Assembly (NCBI GenBank): GCA_011037195.1
Contig: JAAEAF010001991.1
Coordinates: 1-64,000, forward strand
Length of the DNA stretch: 64,000 nucleotides
DNA from: Triatoma infestans
Taxonomy: Eukaryota > Arthropoda > Insecta > Hemiptera > Reduviidae
Direction of reading: 5' to 3'
Under the pieces are notes generated by a model. The model made no database searches. It had not been told where the DNA came from and saw only the letters and a program-made list of their open reading frames with translations. The position numbers and the translations under genes are program-made. Every line of letters begins with the position of its first letter. The first letter of the stretch is position 1. Of the stretch, positions 48,201 through 62,100 are shown in pieces.

Positions 48201-51200
48201 TGCAAATAATTTCACAATGAACTGATCTGAATTGGACTATTGTTACTTTATTTCACTTAATAAATAAATGTATATTCAGAAGTTTTAGTTAAGCCCAAAA
48301 TGTAAACTCTTCTTTACGATGAGATTAAATTTTAAAGTCTTGTATCATTTATTATCAAACCTAATTAAGTTAATAGTGATATGTACATTTTTACAAGGTG
48401 TCCCATTTAAACGGTCCACTTTTGAAATAACTCGTAAACTAAGGAAGATATCTAAAAAATGAACATAAAGTTTGTTGAAGTATTTTCGTTCTAGTTTATG
48501 ATGGTGTTAATGTTTTTTGTTTTTATTGCCGCCTTAAAATCGGTGGTTGAAACTGGCGATTTCCTTTTCACCCCCACTTTTTATTACTGCATTGAAAACT
48601 ATTAAAAAAATCAAAATGAAGAAAAATTCCGTTAATTTCACTTCAATATTTCAAACCGTTGCCAAGATATTCAATCATAAAGATTAAATTTTCGTCTAAT
48701 TCACTTTTTCATAAACTAAAATTACAAGCGGATTTTCTTATTAATTTTGAATAAATAAGTGAGTTCAAATGCTGAGATTACTTAAAACCTATTTTAAAAG
48801 CATAAGGGACTTAAAAATTAGGTAAAACATCATTAAAACAAAACAATTTTCCAGTTTATTTACAAAAATGGATAAAAAAATATTTCCTATTTATTCAAAA
48901 TGACCTCCTCGGCTTAAACCGCACAAGCTCAGTTGCTGCCCAACAAATGAAGTTGCTAATCATATAATGTCTGCCGGAATTGCTAAGCAGTTTCGGATTA
49001 AGTCTTTTCTAAGTGCTTCTGGAGTTGCTGGTTGCTTGGTATAATTTTTTTATTGATATCCCAAAGGAAATAAAATCAAGAAGGCTTAAATCTGGCGATC
49101 TGGAAGGCCAGCTTGCCGGCCCAATCTCCCGATCCAGCGGTTACAAGATCTCAGTCACTCCTCTCTCGCCACCAAGGCATTGTGGGCGGGACAAGCATCT
49201 TGTTGGAACCACATTCTTGTTCTGATATTCAATGGCACATCCTCAAGTAACTGTTGCAACTCTTGGCGAATAAAATTAGCGTAATCCACTTAAGGTATCT
49301 GGCGGAACTTGTAGGCCAATAGTTTTGTCTCCAACCATTCCGCACCAAACATTAACAGACAGATATTCAGAAACCGCTGGATCGGGAGACAAGGACCGGT
49401 AAGCTGGTCTTCCAGATCGCTAGATTTAACCCGTCTTGATTTCTTTCTTAGGAGATATCTCAAAGAAAAGATTTATGCCTAGGAACCAACGACTTCAGAA
49501 GCACTTAGAGAAGACTTAATCCAAATCTGCTTAGCTAGCAATTCCGGCAGACATGTTACGATTAGAAACTTCACATGTTGGGCAGCAACTGCGCTTGTGC
49601 GGTTTAAGCCGAGGAGGTCATTTTGAATAAATAGGAAATATTTTTTTATCGATTTTTGTAAATAAACTGAAAAATTGTTTTGTTTTAATGATGTTTTACC
49701 CGATTTTTAAGTCACTTATGGTTTTAAAATAAGTTTTAAGTGTTGTCAGCATTTGAACTCTCTTATTTATTAGAAATTAATAAGAAAATGCGCTTTTGAT
49801 TATAGTTTATGAAACAGAGAAATAGGAAAAAAATGACGAAAATTTAATCTTTATGATTGAATATCTCGGGAAAGGTTTTAAATATTGAAATGAAATTAAT
49901 GGCATTTTTGAATAGTTTTCAATGTAGTAGTAAAAAGTGGGGGTCAAAAGGAAATCGCCACTTACAACCACCGATTTAAGGTGTAAGGCGGCAGTAAAAT
50001 CAAAAAACATTAACACCATCATAAACTAGAGAGAAAAATACTTCAACAAACGTTACGTTCACTTTTTAGATATCTTCCTTCGTTTACGACTTATTTCAAA
50101 AGTGGGGCCCGTTTAAATGGGACACACTGTATATTCAGCTGGTAAATCTATTTAATACAAGTTTATATTTTCTAGGTAGAAGAAATTCTGGCCACACTTG
50201 GTCTCACATCATGTGCTGATAATTATACTGATAAAATATCAGGTGGACAAAGGAAAAGAGTTTCTGTGGCTTTGGAACTTGTCAGTAATCCTACTATAGT
50301 ATTTCTGGATGAACCAACTACGTAAGTGAAAGTATTATCATCTAATGTTATAAAAATAATCGAGAATTGAATGTTTAGTAACCAAACATTTGAGACAAAG
50401 CGTGAATTAAGGGTTGTACGTGTTTTTATTACGAAATTATTGGGGTTGTGTTATAAATGCACTAATTAAAATAAAGATTAGAATTAATTTTAGAACGGCA
50501 ATGGAAAAGATGTAAAAAATTTAAAATTGCAATTAGAGATAGGTATTAAGACTGCATATTTAAATAATATGTAGTTATTGGGTGTGTTTTTTCCTTTTTA
50601 TCTTCCCTCTGTTTATCAGTATTCATTTTTAGTCATACATTTATATTTCATAGCTTTGTGTACCCAAATCGTATGCATTCTTTTTGCCTTTTTTTTTTTT
50701 ATCAAAGTGTCCACTACAGAAAATTTGAAGAAGCTACAATTAAAATTAGCTTCTGCACTTTGGGAACACGAAATTGTTACTGTCTCTAGCGTATGATTTC
50801 CTATATTCACCCTTTTCCGAGACATTGCCCAGCGAGAATAATTAATTACAAAAATTATAATTAGCCTTAGAAAAACATTTTTGTCTTATCAATTCAAGGT
50901 GATATCGCTTTAATTATGGAGGAAGAATCATAAAAGAAATACATTAATAATCTGGACACAAGAAATCAATTACACAATAATGTATGAATGCCGGATATAT
51001 TTACTTAATCATGTCATATTAAAGCTGGAAAATAATAGAGGTTAAACAATTTCACTTATGGTAAAGTTTAATTTCTGTATTAGGGAAGGGAATCGCTAAG
51101 TGGTTAGCGTACTGGATTCCCACGCGGAGGACCCCGGTTCGAGTCTAGCTATGCTACCATTAGGTTTTGTTCTTCCTAGGAGCCTTTACAGCTCACTGTC

Positions 51201-54200
51201 CGGTGATGGACAGTGTTGTCTGTAACAAGAGAACGCTGTCCAGAGGCCAGCAGTGCCCTGAGCAGGTTCCGGGCGCCAATGACCATAGATGTCGATGCGC
51301 CTTAAATTAAAAAAAAATCTTTATTACAAATAATGTATTCGTGATCTCGCAGAGAGGAATTACGAAGCATGTCCAGTAAGTAAGTGTACTGAGGCTCTCA
51401 CGGCCGGAGGGATTTTGTTTTCGATATGTTGGCTACACTGTCGTGTAGACTGATTCCTCCCCTCCGCAACGAGACCGGTTCGAGGTCAGTTCGTTGAGAA
51501 CTGTCGACGCGACAATACGTTTCGTGAAAAATGTCAATCCAATCTCCTGCCAAGTGTGAAATCCGTTATCTCGTTTGGAAGGGAAAACTCCGGTTGAGGT
51601 TTATAATGGGATAAAAACTGCATATGGTGATATAGCTATGAATCGTACGAGTGTGTTCAAGTGGTGTCGCGAGTTTAAAAACGGTCGTACGTCTGTGCGA
51701 CGTCTGTGCATGATGATCAGAGGAGCGGAAGACCTTCAATTGTGACTGACGAAATTGTGGAAAAAATCGAAAATGCGCTCCGTGACGATCGCAGATTGAC
51801 TGTGGATGAACTTTCTGCGATGTTTCCGCAAATCTCCAGATCTCTGCTACACGAAACCATCACAGAAACCCTCGGATATCGGAAACTGTCCGCGAGGTGG
51901 GTCCCAAAACAGCTGACAGACCAACATAAGTTGAATCGAGTGGAGGCCGGCAAGAGTTTTTGAGACGCTACAAACTCCATGGAGATGAATTTCTCCGCTC
52001 CATCATTACTGGAGATGAAACTTGGGTTGCACACTACACACCTGAAATCAAAAGGCAGTCTCAACAGTGGCGTCACACCTCTTCACCCACCGCCAAAAAG
52101 TTCAAAACCATAATTTCAGCCAAGAAAATCATGGCATCGTGTTTTGGGACTGTCAAGGCATAATTTTAATTGAATATATGCCTCAAGGGGAGACCATCAA
52201 CTCTGCAAGATACTGTGAGACCCTAAAAAAATTGCGGAGGGCGATTCAGAACAAAAGGAGAGGCATGCTGACAAAGGGAGTCTGCCTGCTGCACGACAAT
52301 GCCAAACCACACACGGCCAATGCCACGAAGGAACTGCTTGCCTCGTTTAAATGGGATGTCCTGAGCCATCCCGCGCATTCCCCTGACCTAGAACCTTCAT
52401 ATTACTATCTCTTTACCTCCCTGAAGCTGCACGTGGGTGGAAAAAGGTTTTCAACCGACGAGGAGGTGAAGGGGGAGGTGGAGAAGTGGACGAAGGGGTT
52501 GGCGGGAAACTACTTCGAGGAAGGCATCAAAAAATTAATACCCCGGTTCACCACCTGCATTGAGAGGAATGGTGACTATGTCGAAAAAAAGCTTACATAT
52601 GTACTACTGTAACCAGGTAATTCTTTTGTTCAAATAAAAATTTTTGTAACCTACAAAAATTCAGTACACTTACTTACTGGACATGCCTCATACATTTAAA
52701 GATGTTTTGGCAAAGGATGAGTGTATATGGTTTCCTCAAAAAATTAAGTTTAGATTCTCCAGTTGCTGAAAAATTGAAAAAGCAAACATTTAGTAAATAT
52801 TGTTAGTTTGAAGGAAATCTATCGCATAAATATGAATAAAATGCTTTAAGAGAAAGTCGTGTGAGTGTTTCACACCAGATCATTTTTATTATTTTTACCT
52901 TTAACTTTTATTCAATATTTAAACTTTAAAAGGAATGCGTCCTTTTATAAATACATTCTTTTATGTACGTAAAGAAATGTGCTATTACGTTCATACAAAC
53001 GAAAAGTCCTCCTTTGTAATACCATAAACCTATTACTGAAGTGAATTGTTCATATAGACTTAAGTTTTTCATCGATTCAGTTTTTCGATGCACAAAATTT
53101 ATCGAAACTATTGTTTATATTAATAAAATTTATATAATTCAATGAAAAGTAGAAATGGCCAGCTTATCAGAAATCCGAGTACTGAAGTTGAAAGTTTTAT
53201 TGAATTGAATTTACTTAAAATCATTTAACTTGAATAATTAGAATCATAATGAAACGACATTTCTCTGAATATCTTTTATAATAGCAAATATACAGGGTGT
53301 CCCAAGTTATATGGATAACGACTTTTTCTCGGAAACTAAGATAGCTAGAAAAAAACTAAAAAAATACGTGTCCCCGTAGTTTTTTTTGTTAGAAATCCAA
53401 ATTTAATTTGCAAATTTGTTTTGGTGCTTCGAGAAGCGAGATACAGGCACCAAACTTCATTTTTTCAAATGGGGAGGTGTGGTTTTTATTTAAGAAATAG
53501 ATTCCTCTATTTTTTGTAAAAGAAAAATTTACTTGAACGGTTTTTTTCTTTGAGCGATATTTTACAAATTATGAATGAAAACATGATTCCTATAAGAAAT
53601 TTCAAAATGATAATATAACGGTTTTTTGATTGAATATGAAGAAAAGTACTATTTCATTATAAATTTTACTCCTCATTAATTACAGATCTAGCTCGATCTG
53701 GCCTCCACCATTAGAGTATTTCTTTGTATTAGATGTATTTCTTTGGTCGTAAGGTACAATTGGCAGGAAAAGCATCTGTATTGCAAATTTGCAAATTAAA
53801 TTTCGATTTGTAACAAAAAACTACGGGGACACGTATTTTTCAGTTTTTTTCTAGCTATCTTAATGTCCGAGAAAAAGTCGTTATCCATATACCTTGGGAC
53901 ACTCTGTATATAGAAGTTCATATTATACAAGATAAGATTTCTGACATTTCTGTTAGTGTCCTCCACTTAATTTTTTACTTACTCTTACTCCTAGTTAGAG
54001 CATTGTGTTTAACCGGAAATACAAGTTTTGAGGTCCTGAATCCAAAGCTTTTAAGGGGGAGAGGTAGGATTATGTTTGCCTCTAGTGTTATCTTAAGGTT
54101 GATTATACAATTCTACCATCCAAACAAAATTAATTAGAAATAAAAAGAATTGTCAAAATTCTGATTTTCAAGAAAATTAGTAAACCAGAAGTGCGTTTTT

Positions 54201-56137
54201 ACTGAACATTTTTTTCAGTTTCCATAATACTTCAACGAATTTCATTAAATTTCGTATACTAACTTTGTCAATTACTATTTTTTTAACTGGGAGAGTGTTT
54301 CACACCAGATTCTTTTTGATGATTTTCTTAAAACATTAATGTCTTCAAATTATAAGATTTAAACAGATTTTGCTTGTTAATAGGAGTCCAAAAGTAAATC
54401 AAAATCAAAATAAACATTATTCTGAACCAGTTGGATCCAGTCCTCAATAATATGTTTGCTACTTTTAAGTTTGCTCTCGATTATAGATTCGTATCAAGTC
54501 CTAAATATAAAATTATGGGGAGAAGAAATTTTGTGTCAACATTGTTTCAATGAAGTTATTTTTTTTTTTTGCCCTCACGCTTTGATCTGTGGCTTGCGGA
54601 CTCGTCTTTGGTGCGACAATTCAGGGTTCGATTCCCATGTAGACCCAAGCATATCAGAAAAGTGGAGAGGTACGCTATGCTTTGCCACAAATGCCCCCAA
54701 TAAAAATTGGTGTCTGGCAAGCCATGGGAATTGTGCCAAAGATTTATAAATATTTTGTAAGTAAAACGGTTGATGGCAGGAACCAAAGAAGAAGGTAGAA
54801 GAGAAATTGTATACCTCAGGAAAATTATTTGTTATTTTTTCAATGAAAAACTCTTCTGTTTATCCGAATTGAAAATTTTAAGGATTTTCTACGCCTTTAC
54901 CATTGAACTGAGTGACAGATACACATTCTGTTCCCCCTATCGTAGATCTCGGCTACGCCCATGAATTTATATTGTTCAAGGGGGACACAGAGAGTTTATT
55001 TCAAGGTCACGCTTTCATACCGGTCCAACTGAGTGATATTTTCTCATTAAATGAGTTCTCAAAACTTGAATCCTTTTTCTTACTGCTTTTAGACATAACC
55101 AAAATATAAAGTAAATTTGTTGTTACGAAACATTAATTGAATTTAATGGAAATAACTTATCGTTAGACAGTATGCAGTTATGCACAGTAAACATATTTAT
55201 AGAGGTTGGATTAGCTAGCAGTAAGCAATATTTTGGCTCGACATTACAATTATTTATTGTACCTTAGGTAAATACAAATAATTATTAAAAGATCGCGACG
55301 TTATATAATAATATTTATTTGAAGTTATTTTGCAAATCGAATAACTAAAACACAAAAATAGATTGATTTCATTGTATTATATGACAATAGCATTGTCTAT
55401 TATTTATTGTTGACTATAGCAAGTTTGTCTCTTATTATTTAATTTAATAGGAGTTGAAGTACCGCATGTGACCTGTAGACGGCTGTAGAAGCGTTGATAA
55501 TAAAAACTAATGGTTGAACCATTTGCAGGAGGTATATTTCATTTCTTGGCTGCTGCTCACAGACACCATATATTTCATTGGTTTTTCTAAGTAACGTCTT
55601 GTATTTGTTAGTCGGTTTGTCAATCAAAGTGATGGGAACACTGTATACCTTGGTTATTCCGATGAAACTTCTCATAGTGGTTCATTTTAAGTTTACTGTT
55701 GTATACATAGAAAATGATACAGTTGTTATCGATCATTGATTATTTCACAATACAAGATCTTTTTTTTTCTTTTGTGGAGGTTGTCAGGGTAGATTAAGGA
55801 ACTTCATTTTCTTGCCAACGTTTCAGAAATGCATATTTCCTTCATCAGAGCTACATGTAAAAAACAATTATTTTACCTTTGGAATAAATTACTAATGGTG
55901 TGAAAAAGAAATGTCTGTCTTCTGTTAAAAACAGTGTAAAGTGAAAAAATAGATAAACTAAAATATATTTTACTTTTTCAATATTTTTAAATATTGAAAT
56001 CAAAATCTATATTTCAAATAATATATTTTTTCACTTTACTTGGTTTTTAACAGAATATAGACAGTTCTTTTACACATAAATAGTAATTTATTCCATTGTA
56101 AAATAATTGCTTTTTTGCATGTGACCATGATAAAGAA

Positions 56138-56170
<33 letters not shown>

Positions 56171-59100
56171 TCTTTTATTTGTATAAACATTTGTTTTTAC
56201 AAATCCAATATTCGTGAGCAAAACAAAATAATTAATATTTTATGAATACATTAAAATAAATTACAATCCAGCAATGGAGACAATAAACCTATCACTTGAG
56301 GTGAAAATAAAAATAATACAAAAAACAAAAATTCGAACTAAAGGTACATTATAAGAGAAAAAATAAAAAAGTAAACAGAAATGGACTAACTTAATATGAA
56401 AATTTATAAAATCAGTAAAATAAAAAAAAACATAAATAAAATTAAACAAACAAAACAATCAATCACAATAAGAATATAAATAAAGTAAATTAAACATCCG
56501 AACCAAATAAAAAAATAAATAAAAGAGACGAAAAGAAACTAAAAGTTATTCTTTAATTAAATCTCTGAGTGACATAGAATGAAGAAAGTACTGGTAGATT
56601 TGATTTAGTTCAAAAATATCTATCTCCAATAATCAACAACGATCCTAAGGAGCAATTTATACTAGATAACTTAAGTTTCTAATATTAGCAGCGCAGAACA
56701 AAGGTAAACAATATGTTCCAATGTTTCTGGCACTCTCATACATTATATGTCCGGCATCTATTTCATAAAATTTATCTTCCACGAAAAAAAAAATCTAAAG
56801 GAATCGTTGAAAGATAGGCGGGTTTGGCTAATAAATTTAATTTTTCTTAAGTTCACTCTAAACTGGATATAGTCCTCCAAATCAATCACCTAGGGCCCTT
56901 ACCTCTCTGTAAAAAATATTATATTTAGAGGTAAGAATTGGTCGATGTCCAGGGATAAGCAATGATTTTTTAATCTCTCGACTAAATTATTGAGATTACA
57001 TTTAACAGAAATCAAGCTCTGTTCTGCCCACAAAGTTTTCAGCTCCTACGGCAACTAACATTGATTTTATTTTTCACAGCTTAGTTGAAGAGCCCAATTA
57101 TAAGAGAATGCTACGTCAGTTTTGTCCATTGGCCTTTTAAAACAAATCTTGGGGAATCTGTCATCCATCAGTCATTGCCAACAGTTTCGCCCACCATTTC
57201 AACATTGCTCTGAATTCTCTTATTTTTAAATGATGACATCCTGTCTCTAACCAAATAATGTGCAGTATTTCTTGGCAAGGAAAGGAGACTTTTCAAAAAT
57301 CGAGTTTGGACAGTTTCCTCTCAATCCATGCAACAACGCGCCCAGAGCTCGGCACAGTATAAAAGAGTAGCATGGACAATTGAATTATACAGAAAGAAAA
57401 TATATATAATTTCCGTAACTTTGGCAAGAATATGAAGTTGATTGACCTCCAAAAAAAAAAATATATATACTGTACATGTATTTCAACTTTAAGTGTGCGA
57501 GTCGAAATATATGCGTTGATTTTATTTTTCACAGTTTAATCCAATTGGTAGGTGAATGAATATAGATAAGTCTGCTGTATGTATTGTAGTGGACTTAGTA
57601 CACCTCTCTGTGGTTAGTCTTCCTCTCCCGGTTGTGTACAGAAAAGTTTGATCTTTAAGTCGAGATTTTAAGAAAATTAGATTCAAATTTTAAGAAACTG
57701 AAGAACCTTTTCTGAAGTGACTAGTTCTTTTTTTTTATGAAGATTGAGTTATTTCATCTGCAATGTTGGCAACATTGAATTTCAAATGTCTTGAGCAATT
57801 CAAAGCAGTAGATCTCGTCAGCAACATCATTTATATTTAAATTTTATAATATACTTTCTAGAGAATAATACTTATTTTTTAAATAGCACTTAGTCATTTC
57901 AATATAAATAAAACATTGTCAGTTTACCTTTTGTTTTGTTTTAGAGGATTAGATGTGGTCTCAATTAATCAAACAGTAAAACTATTGAAGATGCTAGCTC
58001 GCCAGGGGCGTACCATAATTTGTACTATACATCAACCGAGTGCATCATTGTTCCATCTATTTGATAGAATATATATTTTAGCTAGAGGAAAATGTATTTA
58101 TCAAGGTGATCCGAGCCAATTAGTACCATTTTTATCAGATTCCATTGGTGCACAGTGTCCACAAACTTATAATCCAGCTGATTTTAGTAAGTATGCTAAT
58201 TTAAATCTTTTCCGTTAAAATTATATTATTTTTATTTTAATGTCCTCATTATTGATTTCTTGTTTGCCTTAAAACATAAGCATTCACTCAGCTTGCCAAT
58301 CTTTATTTCAGTACTTGAAATTCTTCAAGTTGACATGATCGATGACTTATGTGAAAGTATTGAAAATGGTAAACTAATTAAAACGGCAAAAGATGACATC
58401 ACATCTTTAGGTAAATAGACAATTTTTTATGAAATAATGAAGAGGAAAGGGATTAGCTCAGTGGTAATGCGCTGGATTAGCATTGCGAAGGTCGCGGGTT
58501 CGAATCCAGCATGCTTGCCCTTAGATTTTCTCTTCCTAGAGCCTCTACAGCTTCATTGTCTGGTGGTGGGCAATGTTGTCTGTAACTAGAGAGAACACTG
58601 CTCAAGGCTGGCAGTGTGCTAAGTAGGCTACTCCCGGCAAAATAGATCTTTCAGGTCGCAGTGCATATTTATCCCCTTTAAAAATGAAATGAAATAATGA
58701 ATATTTAATGTTTATTTTAAGTAATTTTACATTTTATTTCCAGTCACTTATGATACAAATATATATACAAAATCACATTTAAAAGGACTTCAATTTCCAA
58801 ATTCTTTTTGGACCCAGTTTTGTATTCTGTTTAGTAGAATGATGCTACAGAAGAGACGACATGTTGTAAGTAACAGAATAGAGCAAATTTATTTATTAAC
58901 TTCCAAATAGTAAAACATATTAGTTTGTTCATTGTTATCATTTATAGCGTAGAAATGTTTTAAAAGGCACACTATTTTTAAACTTAGTTTTCCTATGAAG
59001 GCCAATTTATTATGCCACAGACAATGAAATCGGCATATTTATCAGCTGAGGCTTAGCACCATTAATGATAACTCAATATATATTGATGTATGCTGTGATT

Positions 59101-62100
59101 TTTTAGAAAATAGATCATCAAAGTTTGTCAGAAATGACATATTTATCATGATTGCTCATGAGATACTGAATAAAAACATTCTGTGAACCCATTTTATTAA
59201 CTTATTTGAAGAAAACCATTTTAGCTAGAGATTTCCATGTATTGGACAGAATAAAATCTTAAAGGAAGAAATTAAAAAAACAATGTATACAAACAATTCT
59301 TTCCTTGAAAATTCTAATGTTTGTAATTTTTAATTTTCACGTTGTTAGGACGATAACAAGCTTACTGCTAACTAAAAATGTATATAAAAGAGCATTGGAT
59401 TCCTCAGTTTTTGAAAAAGTCTATATCATAAAGAAATTCGATATAGAAATTCGAGAGAGCGTTTCACATACTCATTATTTCCTTGTTATAGGGAAGGAAG
59501 TGAAATCTCTGTTGAGATGGATTTTCCCCATACAGGAGCAGAGGTTTCCTGGAAACCTCTGCTCATATAACTCTTCTCATAAACGAGGTCTCATATAACT
59601 TTTCTTTTTTTTTACTTTTCTTACTTCGATTTGAAGAAGTACTACGATTGTGACAGATATTCGGAATTGAAGTTTTACCTAAAATATAGGAGATCATATA
59701 TGTAATGTGAACAGTAAATAATCAAAATCATAGAAATTAAAGTTGAAGATTCCGATCACAAAGTCGTGAACATGAAGGTTTCGATGTCAAAACTGGTTAA
59801 TCGGAATTACCACTTTATTGAGTAGTTTTTCAGTTTCCAGCTTTTCTTTGAAAGCTAGACCTCATTATATATGGTATTTTTACTATGTATATATTATTAG
59901 ATTATATGTATCATTTTCATTTGAAACATGTTTCGCTAAATTGATTTTTAGGGCAGATTTTGGACAGTGAGTTTTGAGGTTAGGCTGTGCACTGTAATAC
60001 CGTTCCTCTACTTTTTTTTTGTTTCACCAATTATAATTTATTGAAAACAATTCATTTTGTAGTAAGAATTTCAGTTTAAAGCAAATTCGACTATTAGACG
60101 TTGAAAATGCAGAAAGAGTGGTTGAGTTTTTCATTTTTAATCATATTCCCTTTGAATTATTGATAAATAACGTAATACTTCCTAGTTGCCTCATCAGCCT
60201 TCTTTGAAATGTAAATCATGTGGGACTCTTAATATTATTTCATTAGTTAATAGACTAATTATAATAGAAGCCTTGCTAGATACATTGTGATTGACAAATG
60301 GAAATATTGATTTAAATATTTTTTCACCTTTCCTTATGGCATTGACTGCCGAGGCCATAGTCATATTTGAATTTGATTGATTAAAAAAAAAATATATTTA
60401 TTTCGAAGTTGCTAAATAAATTCTGAGAACCTTGTGATGCTCGTTTAGATTCTAGAAGGACTTACTGTTGCGTGGACTAAGCAAGGGATAAGCTTCATTA
60501 ATTTATTTATAGTTATATTCATCAACATGGTAATGCCAGTTGATTTAAAACTGTAATCGACTTTAATTAGTTGTTTTTATGAATGATATTTTTAGTTAAT
60601 TAACAACTATATTTTATCAATATTTTAATATAAGCTGCAAAGGTGTCAGCTAAGGTGGTTGGTAGTGGACTTTTGAAAGTTTAATGTATCCATAACTTGC
60701 TACTGACACTCTCCTTAAACTGATAATTTACAAATCTAACTTATAACTTCTCAGACTTGTCAAACATTCCTTTTCTTTTTGTTTTGTTTCTGTTTTGCAG
60801 TTCCTTTCAACAACACTCTTTCTTTAATACCGCCTTCAGACGTTCATTTTTTTTAACGACATTACACGCAGCAAAAAAGTAATCATGTCTGAAGCCTATT
60901 TAAAACATTAACTACAGACAAACTTATTTACAAATAAGTTTTGTCTATCTATGTCTAATTCAACTTTCACTTTGTAGAAATGTAAAAAATAAAGTCATGC
61001 ATCTTCCCATTGAAATTGAAATTATACAAAGCAATGCATAATCTCTTCGAAAAATAAGAAAATTCATCTTTAAATTCTATTTATTACAATTCTATAAATT
61101 TTACTATTCTTTTTATACATTCATTAACTATACAAATTTTATGGCAGAATAAGTTTTACTACTTAGGTTCTTTTAAACATTTCACCTATTTGGAAAAGTA
61201 GACATAGCATTTGCCCCCTTTTTAATAGTTCTGTGCTTTATTTGAAACAATAAGAATGTATATATACTAACCTAATTATGCATTAAAACTCTTTTTTTTC
61301 TAGGGAGGACTTTGGCTTCAAATTATACATCATATATTTTCTGGTGTATTAATTGGATTGATATTTTTAAAAGTTGGAAATGACGCTAATAGACCTTTTG
61401 ATAATTTTAAATTTATGTTATGTGTATCAGTTTTCTTCATGTATACTCATTGTATGACACCGGTACTTACATGTAAGTAGTAATGTTTCTTTTCAAATCT
61501 ATAATTATAACAATTGAGGCAATTGGTGAAAAAAAATGGCCAAAGTAATGCAATATAGTATAGTATAATTTAATTAGTTAGTACTAATTTTAAAGATGAA
61601 AATTTTTTTTTTTATATTGTTCATAAACCATGCACCCTTTAATCACAAAGAGGGGCCATGTTAGATAATTCCCTTAGCAAAGATTTTTGACCACGGACGT
61701 TTTTCTCAGAAAGTTTCAGCTGGGAACATACTTCCATGGGATCAGTTTTTCAGTGAAATTAAAGATTTTTTTTATTCTAATTCTTTGAAGAAGAATTTGT
61801 TCGTTAAAAAATTACTTTGGTCAGAATTTAAAAAAAAAAATTCATTTTGTGTAACTTGTTTTAAAAGAAAGTTTAATATAATTGTTTTTTTATTTAAAAG
61901 AGGGTTTATTATATTATTTTGAACAGCTGATTTACTTGTTTTCGTTCTTCGTTTATCCAGTGAAATGTGAATTGACATGTTCATTAGACGTTTGAAGTAC
62001 TGTGAGATTTTAAGTTGATTAAGTTTTTAACATTTAATTTGCACTAATTAATATTTTTAAATGAAATTCGCACGCAACTTTTTGAACGAGATTGCAATCG

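Noticed and set aside
51717..52076. 119-codon minus-strand open stretch
   Set aside because: Shadow of the mariner transposase on the opposite strand.
54770..55109. Overlapping short open stretches as a small gene
   Set aside because: No homology, start context or splice signals; AT-rich intron.
58442..58515. tRNA gene (A and B boxes, GGTTCGAATCC)
   Set aside because: No acceptor stem closes and a SINE body follows, with target duplications outside; the same head recurs at 35587 and 51084.
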